A stretch of 64,000 nucleotides of DNA from Plecoglossus altivelis (GCA_036571765.1 BROE01000016.1:7112821-7176820); one strand, 5' to 3'; shown: positions 23,920-39,056, numbered from the stretch's first letter. Program-made: numbers and translations. Notes: generated from the sequence alone by a model not told the origin.

Positions 23920-26900
23920 GAGAGGAAGACAGAGGTTGAATATGTATGCTGGGATCATGACAATAATCTTAACTCTTTGCCACACCACAGTTTCACCATA
24001 CTTCTATTTTGAATGTCGAGACAAGATTCCTGCTCCCATCAGTAACAGTGTGATAAATGAAATTGAAGATCTAGTAAAATAAGTTTCGAAATGACTGGAT
24101 ATAGTAAAAATGTTCATCACAGTCTTCTTTGCCTGGCCTCACTTTGAAGTGGATCACAATGACAAATTAATTGTGACAATAGTCCTCACAATGTGGGAGT
24201 TGTGTGTGTGTGTGTGTGTGTGTGTGCATATATCTCGGTTTGCTGTAAAGTACGTGTGTTCTTCTGTGTGTGAAGTCAGATTGACTTTCGATCACACCAT
24301 CAGGTGTGGTGCAAGCTCTCTCTGCGGTGTAGCTGATTGACGGAGACAGCCTCTGCTCTGAGAGCTCTCTACCCACGCAAAGTGCATCGGGGCTGGGGGT
24401 GAGCTACTCAGGGCTCTCCTGCCCAGCAGCGCTCTGGAGCCATCAGACTGACAGGGCTCCTGGTCTAAAGTCTGACTCACCATCAGGTCAAGTGTCAATC
24501 TCTAACCCAGCAAGAGAGTGGAAGCTATGGATTTAAGGGCATGTGGCTGGCATGTGTGAGTGTGTTGGAGAGTTGCTAACCAATACAGGCTTATTTTTGC
24601 TCTTATTCTGCACACCCACACGCAGCATCACGTCCAGTCTATAGCGAGAGCAGGATTGCAGTTAGTCATGTACATTTCTCGATGACAAGCTTGGCGTATC
24701 ATGCCATACACCTCCCCCAAATTGGCATGGACGTTTCTCCATGGTTTGCATGGACATGCATTAGTAAAAGAGAGAGGAAGAGAATCTTCTGGTGCTCATA
24801 AGTCAATCGTCCAGGTGTACAGTTTAACTGAACCTCTTTAGGCAAAAAAAAGACAGCTGTGACTGTTCACCTTCTGGACAGACGAGCAGGAAAGTCTGAG
24901 TGGAAAATGGCTGCGAAATGGTTCCACGTAGTGAACGTTCTTGAACAGAATGACAAGCTGAGAAGGAAACGAACGCCATTCGCACTTGTTGACAAAGTGA
25001 AATATATTTGCGTGTTCTCCCAGTGGCATTTCTTAAACGACCATGCATGTTCTCACTCTCTCTTTCACTCTCTCAAGTGCTCCTTCTCGATCTCTTACGC
25101 ACACAAACAAACTCCATAGCTGACTGATACACAGCCGCTGGGAAGGTACTGTGGCCGGGGTCATTCATCTTGAAAATGAAAAATATGTCGTGCTGACCAC
25201 TCCCACTCCCCCCACCCCTTTTCCTTTTTGCTGTATCTTTCCTCTCTCCCCTACCTCTCTCGTCCCATCGCTCCCGCACACACACTCATACTCCCAGTCT
25301 CTCTTCAGGCTGATTCACTCCTAAGACATTCATATCTGCTCTCCAAATTCGCCAATGCCTAAACAAGGGAAAAGAAGGGGGATATTGTCTGTGGATGAAC
25401 CGCTGTGACCGTCCAACTTAGCAAGAAGTCACGCGCTGTGCCCTGAAAATAAGTAGTGGACACAAGTGGAAGGAGATGTCTCCCGGGAGAATTCTCATGC
25501 CACCTGCTGAGTGTCATGCCTATTACCCCGACTCACCTGGCAGGAAGGAGCGACAGGAGGAGGGGAAAGGTTAAGGAGTTGAGAGGAAGAAAAAAACAGG
25601 CTGAGGTAGTGGGAAGGATGACTCGGGGAGGGGGGGGGGGAGGGGGGGGGATAACAAGAGGAAGTGCGAGTGAGTGAGATGATGATAATGTTGTTTTTTT
25701 TTTTTGTGGTCTTTTTTTTCCTTTCCTTTTTTTTCGGAACACTTATGATAGTACCCTTGTATTGTTTCCATGTGAGCTTTCTACTTGCTTTTGTTAAGCT
25801 CTGTCCCTTGCTCCTTTTTGACTTCTCCCACGACAGGGAAAGTTCTCCTCTGGCGGCGGTTAAGCGTCCGTCTGTCTCTCTATCCATCCATCCATCGTTT
25901 AGGAAAGCCAGAAGCAAGAGCTGGAGCATTCATCAGAGTAGGTAACAAGGAAAGGATGGCGAGTGGGGAGAGGAGAGTCAACTGAACAGACTGAAGGACG
26001 TTTCTGAAGTAGCACGTGTGGGCGGGGGTGACAGTTCTCTCAGGCGTTTGCTTCATGTCGACACTGTGTCTTCGATGTTGGCATTTGTCTCTCTGAGAAC
26101 TCATCAATATTCCTTTGACAGAGAGCAGCAGGCCTCTTCCTTTCCCCAGACAGGACTCTCCCTTGCTTGTCATTTAGCTGTTAGCATTTACTATCTTAAG
26201 AAAATTCCATCACATTTGTAATGGACAAATAACACAATAGAACAAAAACAGCATGTATCCAGGAGGATGAAGGTTTAGGGAATCTTAGTTCTGTAATCAA
26301 ATGTCAGTGTTGCTGTACTATAAGGAAACGGAAGAGCAATGGGAGTGAAGGAGAGGAAGGTGTTTCGTGGGTGTAAACAGGGATGTTTCCTGCATTGACC
26401 CCTGACCCACTGTCTGGCTATTCTTTCCCATGTCGTGAGTCTTGCTAAAATATGTATATGTTGTGCATTAACGGGATGGGCCTCTTTGTCCTGCTAACTT
26501 TTGACTGTAATCAAATATTAAGTGTTCGCTTCCCCCCCCCTCTCTTTTTCTCTCTCTCCCCCTCTCTCCTTCCTCCCTGTCGCTGACACACACATACACA
26601 CGCTTTGCTTTTCACAAGCTGTTGGAAATCAGACGAGGCTTGAATCATGGGCGAGCGCTGCATTATTGCTGTTTAAAGATGGCTCTTTTGTTGTGGCATC
26701 TCTGCTCCAATTGACCTTTGAAGTGCGGCGCGTGTGGAATCACAGCACATGTGTTGGCGCCTAATGAAATCAATTGAAGCAGGCACGGTTTTCCATTTGT
26801 CTCAGAGGGCTTCAGAAGAGTCCCACTTGGATCCTGTGGGCAGGATCTGTTCCCAATCCATCAGGGTTGCCTTCAGCATTTTGTCAGAATTCGTTCCGTG

Positions 26901-29900
26901 GTGTTTCCAAAGGCTCTGGGCCTGACTGGATCAGTGGCTGGCAGGTGAAGAAGAGGAGAAGATGATAAGTGAGGAAAGGCGCAAATGAAACCAAATCTCT
27001 GATAAGCGTGCTTGTTTTGAACCCTCTGCCCTCCACAGTGACAGAAGCTCAGAGCGTGTGGGTGAAAGAGTGCTTGTGTGTACGAGCATGCTAGAGCTCT
27101 TTTACATCCCTACTCACACATTCCAGGAGACCCCACAGATATTAAATTCTCCCCAAAGTGGACATGGCAACCCAAGTCCTCACCAGAAGCCAGTGACTCA
27201 CATTACACTGGACAAAAAGCCCAGTGTAGCCGGGAGTGTGTGTGTGTGTGGTGTGTGGTGCGTTTTAAAGACGTGTGTTTTTATGTTTTCAAGGTTTGTG
27301 CATGTGTGTGTGTGTTATCCAGGCTTTGGGCCCAGTCCATTGACTGGAGTCTAATGCACTCTGAGGGTCTGTTTTCTCTGAGTAAGCCTTCCCTAAGGAA
27401 TCCAGCCAACAGACCAGCATGCTTGACACAACAAGACAGCTGGGTGTTTCAAAAACAAGGCGCTGTGTGTGTGTTTGTCTGTCTGATGTTGGTTATGACG
27501 TTCAGAGGATAAAGCTCATACAGTTTTGACACAGGGATGACGTCTTCCTCACTGAACGCTATAGTGCTGAGACCTTTGGCTCTCACCCTCTTCTTTTCTT
27601 TTTCCAGCTCATTCTCTATGTCTCTCTCCCTCTCTCTCTTTACATGTCCTTGAAACTTTTCCCTCCCCCTTTTCCAACATTTCTCACACTGTCACTCACT
27701 CCCTCCCTCCCTCTCTCTCTCCCCTCTCTACCTCTGCCACGCCTTTTTTTCCCCCTTTCTTATCATAAAAACTCTTTTTCTGGAAAGAGGAGGACGACTG
27801 TGTTTGTATTTGCTTGGGCTGGGCTGAGGTAGAAAACAGAAGGGAACATTTCAAAACTTTGTGTGAGAGCAAGATATTGTCCCAGGCACTCTAGCAGGAG
27901 ACGGAAAACTGACCATTGTTGGGGCCTTTATTGGAAAATGTAGCATTCTTTTATAGGCTATTTACTTACAACTATTTTTTTAGTCATAATCTTACAGTGA
28001 GAAGGCCCTCTATCTACACACACACACACACACAGACACGCACGCATATTAACACACACTGATCCACAGTCCAACATGAGCTCATCCCGAGATCATAACC
28101 ACAATAGATTTTCCATTATTTTCCTCCTTCCAGTTCAACGACTAATGAACGCAGGCACATGCTCGTACACGCACGCACACGACAAAGCTTGTGACTCCCA
28201 TTACGACGACAGCAAGGTGACAAACGCCCCCCCCCCTCCACCCTAGCTCCTGCCCTTGTTAAGTAAAGGAGGGATGAAAGGAGGAGAGGACCAGGACTTG
28301 CTCTATCGTTTAGAGACAGGGTACTGTATACAACGACCCGTGGGAGACGGAGGTAAAGGAGACATGAGCAGTGTCTATGGAAAAGTCAGTGATACATTGA
28401 GTCCATTAGAACCGAGAGCTGTGAGGAGACAGAAGCCAGACTTGGCTTCTTCTCAGCTGTAAGTCAGACCAAGGACCCCCGTTTCTGTTTTCGAGGGCTT
28501 TTGACATAGATGGGTTATGGGTTTATGGGCATTTGACAGCGGTAGTGGTAGTTGTGGGTGCTGTGGGGGCGTGTGTGTTTACAGTCACATTCGTGAGGGA
28601 GAAAATTCATCAGCCTATATGAATTTACTTTACTGCCGAATAAGTATCCTTCTCTCCTGATACCCCTTCTATTTATCCCCCACAACACCTCCCCACTCCA
28701 ACCCAATCGTTGCTCCTGTTATTTCATGCTCCGTGGGATGTTTGGCTCTATGAGATACCTGCTTTACATTGCGTTTGAATATATATGTGTGCTTGTGTGC
28801 GAGCACAGTACGTGTTTGTGCGTACATGTGTGCTTGTGCGTGAGCACAGTATGTGTTTGTGCGTACATGTGTGTGTTTGTGCGTACATGTGTGCTTGTGT
28901 GTGAGCATAGTACGTGTTTCTGTGTACGTGTGTGTGTTTGTGTGTGATCAAAGTAAGTGTTTGTGCGTACATGTGTGCTTGTGCGTGAGCACAGTATGTG
29001 TTCGTGCAAACACGCATGTGTTTGTGTGTACATGTGTGTGTTTGTGCGTACATGTGTGCTTGTGTGTCTATCGTACTCATAGGCAGCATGATGGCATCTC
29101 TGCATGTGTTCTTAACGGGTACTACTGTCTAAGCATTGAGTTGCGTAACTGTAGTATAAAGAATTTGGGCTTGACTGGAATCAGGTTAAAATGATTAAGC
29201 CATTGATTTAAATACAAACTGAACTTAGATGGTAATCGGATGCCTTTGGCCTTAGAGTCTTTTTAAAAGGCCCCTGTTCAATTGATCCTAATTGGTTAAA
29301 GAATACGTCCTGAATCCAATCAGATCAGATCTCAGTCATAGATTGATTTGACGCAATAGATCTAAATCCAATCAACAGAAACTCCTGGAAATACCATAAT
29401 GGAATTCCTTAGGCTTTTATCTGGGTAATAGATAGATGTTGGCTTCTCTCTATCGGTCCACTGCTCTCTCTGCTTGTCTCTCTCCTTGACTGTCTCTTGG
29501 CAGGTTTGTGTGGGCATAGAATGTTACCAGGCTATTTGTTGCTCTCCGTATATTTCTCTACCATCTGGGCCGGGATATGCTGTATGGGAAGCCATTTAAA
29601 CATGCACACACACACACGCGCGCGCGCGCACACACACACACACACACAGCGGCGCAGTATTTTAAGTTCCATGAGTATGGAACTTGCTATTTGGTGTATT
29701 GTATACGAACCTGTGTCTGTCCATTTGTGTGTCTGTGTGTTTGTGTGCCTGTGCGTGTCTGTGTGCCTGTGTGTATTTGAGTGCCTGTGCGGGTCTGTGT
29801 GCCTGTGTGTGTCTGTCCATTTGTGTTTGTGTGTGCATGCAGGATTCTTCGTCATCTGGCTATTGACTTAGCTGCACCAGCACCAGGAGGTGGACACAAT

Positions 29901-31393
29901 GTAAATCAGACCAAGCAAATCAATATGGTTGTCTATTCAAAACAATGTGCTTCTCACAAAATGGTTAATTGATTCAGTGGTCAACAGAATATCTGGAAAT
30001 CTAGCAGAATTTTATGCAAAGCGACTTGCAATATACCGTATGTCGAAAGAGCACCAGATGATCAACAATCAGAAATATGCTGTAGAAACGATTGTGATCA
30101 TATGGCAACCAGAACTGTCGTGTGTGTATGGGGGGGGGGGCACGACAACTAGCGAAATACCGTTCGAAATGTTAATATCCACTGCATCCACGTTCTCTTG
30201 TTCTATTTAAAAGTGCGTATGATTTCGAGCTGTGGGACCGTCATAGATGCTCCCTCATACAACAAACCAGATGATTCATCCACCAGTCGCCTCCTAAAAG
30301 ATGTGTGTGCGTTTTGTGTTCGTGGGGGGTCTTGTGTACTTTATGTGATTTCCAATTGGGCTATTTTTCAATATCCTCGTAGCGCTGTGGGACTTTACCA
30401 GTGACAAAAGGGTTTATTTGCATTAAAAGAAAAATTGGAATACTGAGGTCTTGAAGCAATTATTGAGTATAGTGCTGGGTAGGCTATAAAACTAGGATTC
30501 CTTTATGTCTTTTGCCATGCCAACCATAAAGATCATGTATGTGTGCAAATCACTTTTATGTTTCATAATAAAAAAATACATGAGTGTAATAACACAAAGC
30601 AAACTACCACCTCGTGTATTTCTGAATGCTACAGCTGGCTTGTAATCCCATTTCAAATTGAATTGGATTTAAACTAAACGAGTTGACGAAATCAAAGCAT
30701 CCTCAAGCATTGTTGCCCTAAAGCTGTTCGCACTAGTCTTCCTTACCTCCCCTTCCCTGCGTCTAAAGCTGTTCACACTAGTCATCCTTACGTCCCCTTG
30801 ACTGCGTCTAAAGCTGTTCGCACAACTCTTCCTTACCTCCCCTTCCCTGCATCTAAAGCTGTTCACACTAGTCATCCTTACGTCCCCTTCCCTGTGTACT
30901 AGTAAGACTTGGACACCATAGCAGAGATTGAGGTTTGAGCCAAAAGTCAGTGTTCTTTACAAAGACACACACTCTTCCTTTCCCCAACCCTCCATGCTTT
31001 TCACTTTTTTTTTTCGTTTTTTCTGGCACGCAGTGAGAAGGTATCAAGGAGGTTTTTGAAAGAGGATGGAGAGAGAGGAAGTGTGAGTACCTCCAGGCCC
31101 GTCAAGTACAAACACAGTGATCGAGAAAGAGGGAGTTTACCTTTAAGGGTCCATTTCTACGGGTGTCTCCCACCCTGTTGCCATGGCGTCACCACCGCTC
31201 TCCTCTTCAGACCTGCCCGTCAGCAGTTTCCACAGTGATGGCTTGGCCTCTCCCTGATGAGGAGAACCTCCGAATTCTGTGAGGTGGAACTCAATTATTC
31301 ACCACCCCACTAATGCAGTGAGGTGTGTGTGGGTGTATGAGTGTTCTTGCATGAATGTGTTTGTCTTTGTGCGCATGTACATGTTTGTCTGTC

Positions 31394-31428
<35 letters not shown>

Positions 31429-34064
31429 AACAAATGCCTGAGACAAGAGATGGAGTGAATGATACAGCAACAGATAGAAGGAGCGAAAGGGAGAGAGAAA
31501 GCAAGCGAGAGAAATGATGGCCAACCAGAGAGCAAAGGTACAGAAGGGGAACACAGGGGAAATAACAGGAACCACACAGTGAAATCTTCCTTGGATCCCA
31601 CTTACTCTAAGCTCCTGTCCTCCAGACCAGTCAGTCTCATCACAACGCAGACCGGCTGAAGCAAACCAAGCAAGCCCTTGAGTTGCAGTCTTCCGCTCCA
31701 GTGTTTCGTCTGACGGTTTGACTTCAGAGAGACTGCTGATGCCACTCTGCCAAGTTCATAAAGCTTCAAGCAAATTAATCTGAAATTATGAGAGAACTCA
31801 GAGTAGAGACCTCCTGAGGCATGTCATCCAAGCCTAACTGTATAATATGCTGGCAATGGGAGGATCTCTGGGTGCCCAGATATCATACTTGGCTAGCTAA
31901 CACAAGAGAGAGCTGCAATTAAGTCTGAATAGTCACCTTTTGGATATTTTAATGCATATCTATACACATATAAATAGTGATAGGTGCATGGAAGATTCCA
32001 CAGTACCAGGTTAGAAAATACATACACATACATACACGCACTCTGGTACAAACAGAGAAACTAAAAGTGTGTGTTTGTGTGTGTGGGGTGGTGGTGGTGG
32101 TGGATGACAGCCTTCTGAGAGTAAGAATGGCACCAATCTCCTGAAAAACAAATGTCATTTTGCTCCCCCCCAGTCCTATCCTATAACCCACGTGATAATA
32201 CTAATCTTCCATTCTGAACCATAACCTTTGTGCACCACATCATCACTGTGGATGACACCCATGTTTTCCACGGTTGGCTGTGTGGGACTAACCACATGGC
32301 CACACCTCCCTAGCTGACCATAGGTTGAGCACTAAATCCCCTTCATATTCGAATAGGGGTTTAACGTGTGATTGTGCGTGAGTGACCTAGAGTGCTCACC
32401 TGCTATTAAATCAGGGTGTGATCAGGAAGGTGCAGGTGATGATGGTATTGAAGCCCGTGGTATTGCGTGCCATCACATCGAGTCACAGAACATAACATCC
32501 GAACGCGTGACCTTCCTTCACGCGGTGTCCCCCCACCTGCTCAGGATGGGGAGGGGGAGAGGGAGGGAGAAGAGGAGGAGAGTGCCAAAATCAAACATTT
32601 ATAGGATTTAGTCCCCACTTCCAGGAGGCCTCTGGGATCCGAACCGCCATCCTCAGCCTCCTCTTCGATCTATTGTGGGGAGGACATACGGTGGACGGGT
32701 ACGGTGGCCCACAATGTCCAGTCCTCGACGTGGGTAGAGCTTGAATCCCAGGTTGTCTCTGCGCTTGATGAAATTGAGAAAAATTGGGGTTATTGGTGTG
32801 TGTGTGTGTGTGTGTATCTGGGGGTTTCATAAGGTTTCTGGTCTGTTTGCAGACAAGAGGGAGATGGGGGACTTAGTCCTCAATTCATAACACTGGATTT
32901 CCTCCTCTAAGCCTTGGGGTTTAAAACAACTGTTATTGTTGAGGAAAATGTGTGTGTGTGTGTGTATCCATGTGTGTGTTTCTGTGTGCCCTTGTATTTT
33001 TTGAATGTTTTAGCCTGAGTGTGTGTGTTGTATTGTGTGTACTGTAATACTGCAGACAAGGGGAGATAAAGCAGTCGTGTCATTTGCACGACCTTGTTTA
33101 ACTGCTTGGTTGGTTTGTTTGTTCCACCTGAGTGAGAATTAGACTACTGGGTTAGACTTCCTTCAGAAAACATACACCCAGATGCACTCATACACAGGGA
33201 TGCTCTCCTACACAGGGATGCTCTCCTACACAGGGATGCACTCATACACAGGGATGCACTCATACACAGGGATGCTCTCCTACACAGGGATGCACTCGTA
33301 CACAGGGATGCTCTCCTACACAGGGATGCTCTCGTACACAGGGATGCTCTGGTACACAGGGATGCTCTCCTACACAGGGATGCACTCGTACACAGGGATG
33401 CTCTCGTACACAGGGATGCCCTCGTACACAGGGATGCTCTCCTACACAGGGACGCTCTCCTACACAGGGATGCTCTCGTACACAGGGATGCACTCGTACA
33501 CAGGGATGCTCTCGTACACAGGGATGCTCTGGTACACAGGGATGCTCTGGTACACAGGGATGCTCTCCTACACAGGGATGCTCTCGTACACAGGGATACT
33601 CTCATACACACAGACTCTCGGTGAGGCTCAGACGTACGGGAACACACACCTACATCAGCTCTCCTTTTCTTAACCTCCATCAGATCCCTCCTCTCGTACC
33701 TCTCAGTAAGCAGCCTCATCACAATCTAGAAAATGAAACGTGTTGATGTCCTTTCAAAGATATTTAGCAAGAGTACAAAAAGGCAACCTGGTTCAGCTTG
33801 ATCTCAAGCCTTGTCAAGTAAAAACACTCAAACTGTACCGGATGCTCCGATCAAATGTAGTTGGAGCAGCATCCCAATCTTCCTTTTGTTTTCATGGCCT
33901 CTCAGTTTGGGAAGTGTCATATATCATCTTCTCCTGTGTGGGACAAAGATAGCTGACTGTGCAACATAGCATAAGGGCATGTCTGTGGTAATGTGTTCAA
34001 GTGTGTTTGCATGCATGAGACCACATGTACACATTGAGCGCATGTGTGTGTGTCTGTGTGTACA

Positions 34065-34097
<33 letters not shown>

Positions 34098-37000
34098 AAG
34101 GTCAGCTTGAACTGCCAGGCTCATTTCTGACTCTCTCAGTGACCTCAAGAGACTCCTCTTTAAATGTTAATATCACATCTGTCAATGCTTTGCCCAGCAC
34201 TTTTTACAGCGACACATAACTCGACTGTCCTTCTGGTCAGCTGTGCATTTGTGCGCGCGTGTGTGTATGTGTGTGTGTCTGTGTGTACGTCTGCCGTTAT
34301 TCATATGTGTGAGAGCAATGTCCCAATTCATTAAAACAGAACAGGAATCCTGATGCATCTACTGAACTCTGATGCATCCTAACGTTTTTTTTAAATTGTT
34401 GTCAGGGCACAGGTTTGATTTGGACATTAAACAAACATACACCAAACATATTTTTTATTTTAATACCCTATATGGAAACATTAGCCCTGCTCTGGCACTT
34501 ACTATTGGCAGGCGCATTTCAATGGTCCCTTGACATTAGCATTTAAGAAGTTTCAACGCTGTAAATTCGGAACCTTTAGAAATGAAATGTATGGGAATGC
34601 GCTGCAGGGCTGTATCCACCAACCAGAAGTCTTTTCTATTAATAGTATCACCGGTGGGAGTTGCCTACTGTAAGTTTTCTATTTCTTTTTTAAAATTTGA
34701 AACACACAATTATGTTAATTATCAAAGATGCAATCCAAGGAGGAAGAACCCAGAGGTCGGATTCAGAAGGAGCAGACAAAGTACCTGTGTGTGTGCACCC
34801 TCTCTCATCATTACTAGGAGCCTGGCAGAGTGACCTTTTTCAGCAAATGAAGTCAGTCTAACCAAGCCAGCAGGGACACAGAGAAGTAAGCAATTATTTA
34901 CCCTGCGCTACAACCTAATGAAGCTCATGTGATGCGTCTGTGTCTTAGAGAAGGTGTTTTGGTCTGTTTGTGAATGGTATTTCCATGCTGTACGCTGTGT
35001 GCAAATGTCAGGTGGAAGACCTAGCCCTTCGAAAAGTGGGCGTTTTAATTAATAGTTTCAAAGAAGAGGGCAACGGAGTGTGTGTGTGTGTCTCTGCCTA
35101 CCGAAAGATACCATGTGTTCATTCGTGTCAGACATTAAGTGGTGTATTTGGGCTTTCACTCTCCTGCCTACGTTTCTCTCCTTTCCCGTGTCCACCATCT
35201 CTCTCTTGTAGTCTTTTCCTCCTTCTCACTCTCTCCTGGGGATAACAGCTTTGTTTCAGCCTCAGTCACAGTCTTAACTTCTTCTTTGTTAGCCTGTGTG
35301 TGTGTATGTGTCTGTGTGTCTGCGTTGCGTGTGTGCTTTCTCTGTGCGTTTACATGTGTGCACTGCATGACTGGCTGGTGTCAGCACGGCTGCGCCTTTG
35401 CGCAAGCGAGCGCTTGTGGAAGTGTTTGCGTGTGCGTGTCTGCGTGTTTGCGTGTGCGTGTCTGCGTGTGCGTGTCCGCATATGCTTGTCTGAGTGTTTG
35501 TGTGTGCGTGCCGGTGTGTGCGTTTCTGAGTGTTTGTGTGCGCGCGTGGAACTGTTTGCGTGTGTGTGCTCCCTTGTGGTCTTTACTGCACATACCAATA
35601 AGCAACCGTAGATGTGGAACCTATTTGGAGCGAGCACCGACAGGTGTCCCAGGTATGAAGGCAAATCAAAGTCAGACTTCACCGCCAATGAGACCCTGGA
35701 CATGGAGGGAATAAAACAAAGCCTGACACATTTCATTAAACTCATTGGTACTCTCGTCTTTAATATTTCAGACTGACATTGATTGATACCTGGGCCAGCT
35801 ATAGGTGCATGTCTCCATGGACCTCGCTGAAGGACTCTTGTTGTTCTAAATTGAGTTGCGAGGTCTCCTGATCTCCAGGATATGTTTGGCTGAGGAGAGC
35901 AGGCGTCAGGGGATCTTCTCTCTCTCTCTTCGTTCCTCTTCCTCCTACCTAGCACTTAACATGTGACCTCGGATGTTCTCACACCCTTATGCTTAATCCC
36001 TTCTGACCCATGTTGGTGTAACTGCTGTGTCTGTCTGTTTCTGTCTGTCTGTCCGTCTTTCTATCTCACTCTTTTTGTCTCAGTTTGTTTCTCTCTCTGT
36101 GTCTTTCTAAAACTGTATCTGTCTTTGTCGTTCTCTATCTTTCTCTCTGTCTCGCTCCGGTGTTCATCAGCCGATAATTAACTTTCCCTCTTCTCTCGCT
36201 TATTGTATATCTCACTGCCTTCTATCTTAATATTTATTCTCTTCCCAGTTCTCTTCTCCTCCCCACTTTCCACATTTCACTCTTCCTTTGTTTCTCCAGC
36301 CTTTCTTCTGGTCTCTGTCAAAAACTGTTTTACAATGGAAACTGAGTGTGGACTAAAGTGTGTTAAAGTTCTCAAAGCCTTGTAAAGATCTTTTACTAGA
36401 CTTTTAAAGTCCCTCAACCTCCCTGCCTACTGTCTCCGTGAATGCGTGCCGGCTGAAATCAGCCCTGTGGCTGTGAAGCAATGGCACAGGCTGAATTTTG
36501 GGTATTGTAGTTTTCTTTGGGGATGCCAAAAATGTTTGGCACAAACAAGATCCCCATGATGTGTCAGTTGCATCTTAGTCCGTTACATAAATCACAGCAT
36601 CGTGTAAAACAGAATAGTGGGCGTGACAGGAAAAGCTACTTTTTGGAAAACTGGAGTCAAACGTATATTGTTAAACAAAGTATAGTTGACACAAGGGTGT
36701 ACCACCCTTCATGCACGTGTGTGTGCGTAGGCGAGCGAGAAGGAAAAGGGTGCAAACGAGAGTGTGCGTGTGTGTTGGCATGGCGTGTGTCTGTGCCTGA
36801 TACTCTCTAATGGGTCTTTGCTCCCCACACTTACGTCGGTGTTTGAATGTCATTACCCTGCTGGGCGATGAACAGCCAGGCACAAGCACACTTAGACTAA
36901 TCCTGAGTAAACAGAGGCCAGACAGATACATGGGCCTGCTGAAGGCCACGCCTTCCATCCAGTCAGAGGTTAGGTCCTCAATACTTTCACTAATGCTGAA

Positions 37001-39000
37001 AATACGATCAAAGACCATTCTTCCTATGCCAAGCATGTACCAATATTCCTTTGCTGTACCTCGTGTGTGTGCGTGTTTTGTTTGACACACATACCCTCCC
37101 CCCCCCCATCCCCCATACTGGCACACACACTCCCGCTCAGGGTCGGGATTATCCAGAATGAATGGGCAGGCTTTAGGGTCTTTGTGGCGTGGCCGCTGGA
37201 CGTTACTGTGGGGATGAGAAGTCTAATCCTCATATCAGCTTTTCAGATGGGACCTGTCATATAAAATTACCCAGAGGGCCACTGGGGCCTGAGAAACTGT
37301 GACTCAGGGATGGAGAATGACAGTGTGGGAGGAATGGTGAGACAGACAGATGGATTTTGCCCAAAAGAAGTGGCCTCTTGACAGAAGGACAAGTGGTAGG
37401 AAGCGAGGAAGATAGGCAAAGATTAAGGGATAAATGTGACAAAAACGTAACAATATCTGAGGCCCTGTTTTGTGTTGCCTTTTGTTGCTTGTCTTCTGAA
37501 ATGGAAAGGATATGATAGACTATTAGTCCTGGCAACAGTGAGTGTGTATAAGTGTGTATGAGTGTGCATGAGTGTGTGTACAAGTGGAGGAGGGAGAGAG
37601 GGGAATTTGGTATGTTAATTTGACATTGAGTGTGCGCGTGTATTTGTGTGTCTGTGCGTATGCACTCCAAATAGACTGTTTTTGTATCTGTGTGTTTTTT
37701 GGTTACCATGGACGTGTGTGGTGTGTTTTCTCCTGTGGACTGTGGCAAAGGGTCCAAGCAGACATGAACTAATGGTGTGTAACCAAACCCTGGTGATGAG
37801 ACAAAACACACAGACAGACAAACAACCATGTCAGCACCTGAAAGTGCTGTTTCAGTGGCAACACACATATTCACATCTACATAGCACTCAGCACGGACCC
37901 CTATTGAATTAGATTGCCACATCAAACCCTGGTTTCAGAGTGGGAACTCTAGGAGACAAAACTATATGTACTTGGAGGGGAACCCCCAATGAAGGAGAGG
38001 GAGGTAAGAGAAGAGATAGAGGAGAGCAGATTAGAGGAAAGGATTTATGGGGGCAGGAGAGGGTGGAACATGGGAAGGAGAGGCTGGGAAAAATAGCTGG
38101 AAGAGGGGAGGAGACCATGGTAGCCGAGAGAGGAGAGGAGGGGGGAACAGGGACCGAAGAGGGGGAAGGAAGGGAGACAGCAAAGAGGTGAGAAGAAGCC
38201 TGCATTTTGGGTGAGAAGAGGGCGAGAGGGTGAGAGAGGATAATGACGTTAGGGGCTATTGTGTGAGTTGATTAATTAGCTAATTACCGAGCTGATGAAT
38301 ATGTGTGAGCAGCTGGAAAGGGAAGGAAATATTCCTGCCTGAACCTTGAATTCACCCCCCCCCCTTTTCTCTTTTTTGCTCTGCTTATCATGAGAAAGTG
38401 TTGACTCAACTGTCTGAGGTTATTGTCAGATTATAGTCAGTGGCCTGAGTGATTCGGTGGATATAGGTTTACTCGCTACACACCGTGTGTGCGCTTGTAT
38501 TAACTGGTCTTTACGTTATCTATTGTGCTATGGTGCATTCATGTGATGTGTCTAAGTGTGTCTCTGTGTGCGCGTGTGTGTGTGTGTGTTTATGTGTTTG
38601 TGTGCGTGTGTCTGTGTGCTCTAATGTAATGGCTGTTGAAATATTGAAATGGATTCCTGGAGGAGAGCTCTTTCATTTTACCGAGCGGAATGAAAAGCAC
38701 CTTTTAGAGAGTAAAGGGCATCACAGGGTTATAATACATGGTCCATCGGGAGATCACCGTTTACTCTTTGTGTGAGTGTGTGTGTGAGTGTGTGCGCGTG
38801 TGTGCATGTGTATGTGTGTGTGTGTGTGTGAGTAAAAGAGGCAGACAGAGATGGCGTGAGTGAACAAGAGAGAGTAAGAGACAGAAATAGACACCATGAA
38901 AGTACATGGAATTAAATCACTTGTTTTGGTCATCTTACTTGTACTTTCTGTGTATATAATGCCAATATGCTGGGCATCACTTCACGCCCGGCTGTGCGTA

Positions 39001-39056
<56 letters not shown>

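Noticed and set aside
25495..25929. 144-aa - strand ORF with Lys- and Pro-rich stretches
   Set aside because: Driven by poly-A/T and G/C runs; no domain.
33144..33722. Long ORFs on both strands (192 and 163 aa)
   Set aside because: Both arise from the 18-bp minisatellite whose period is divisible by three.
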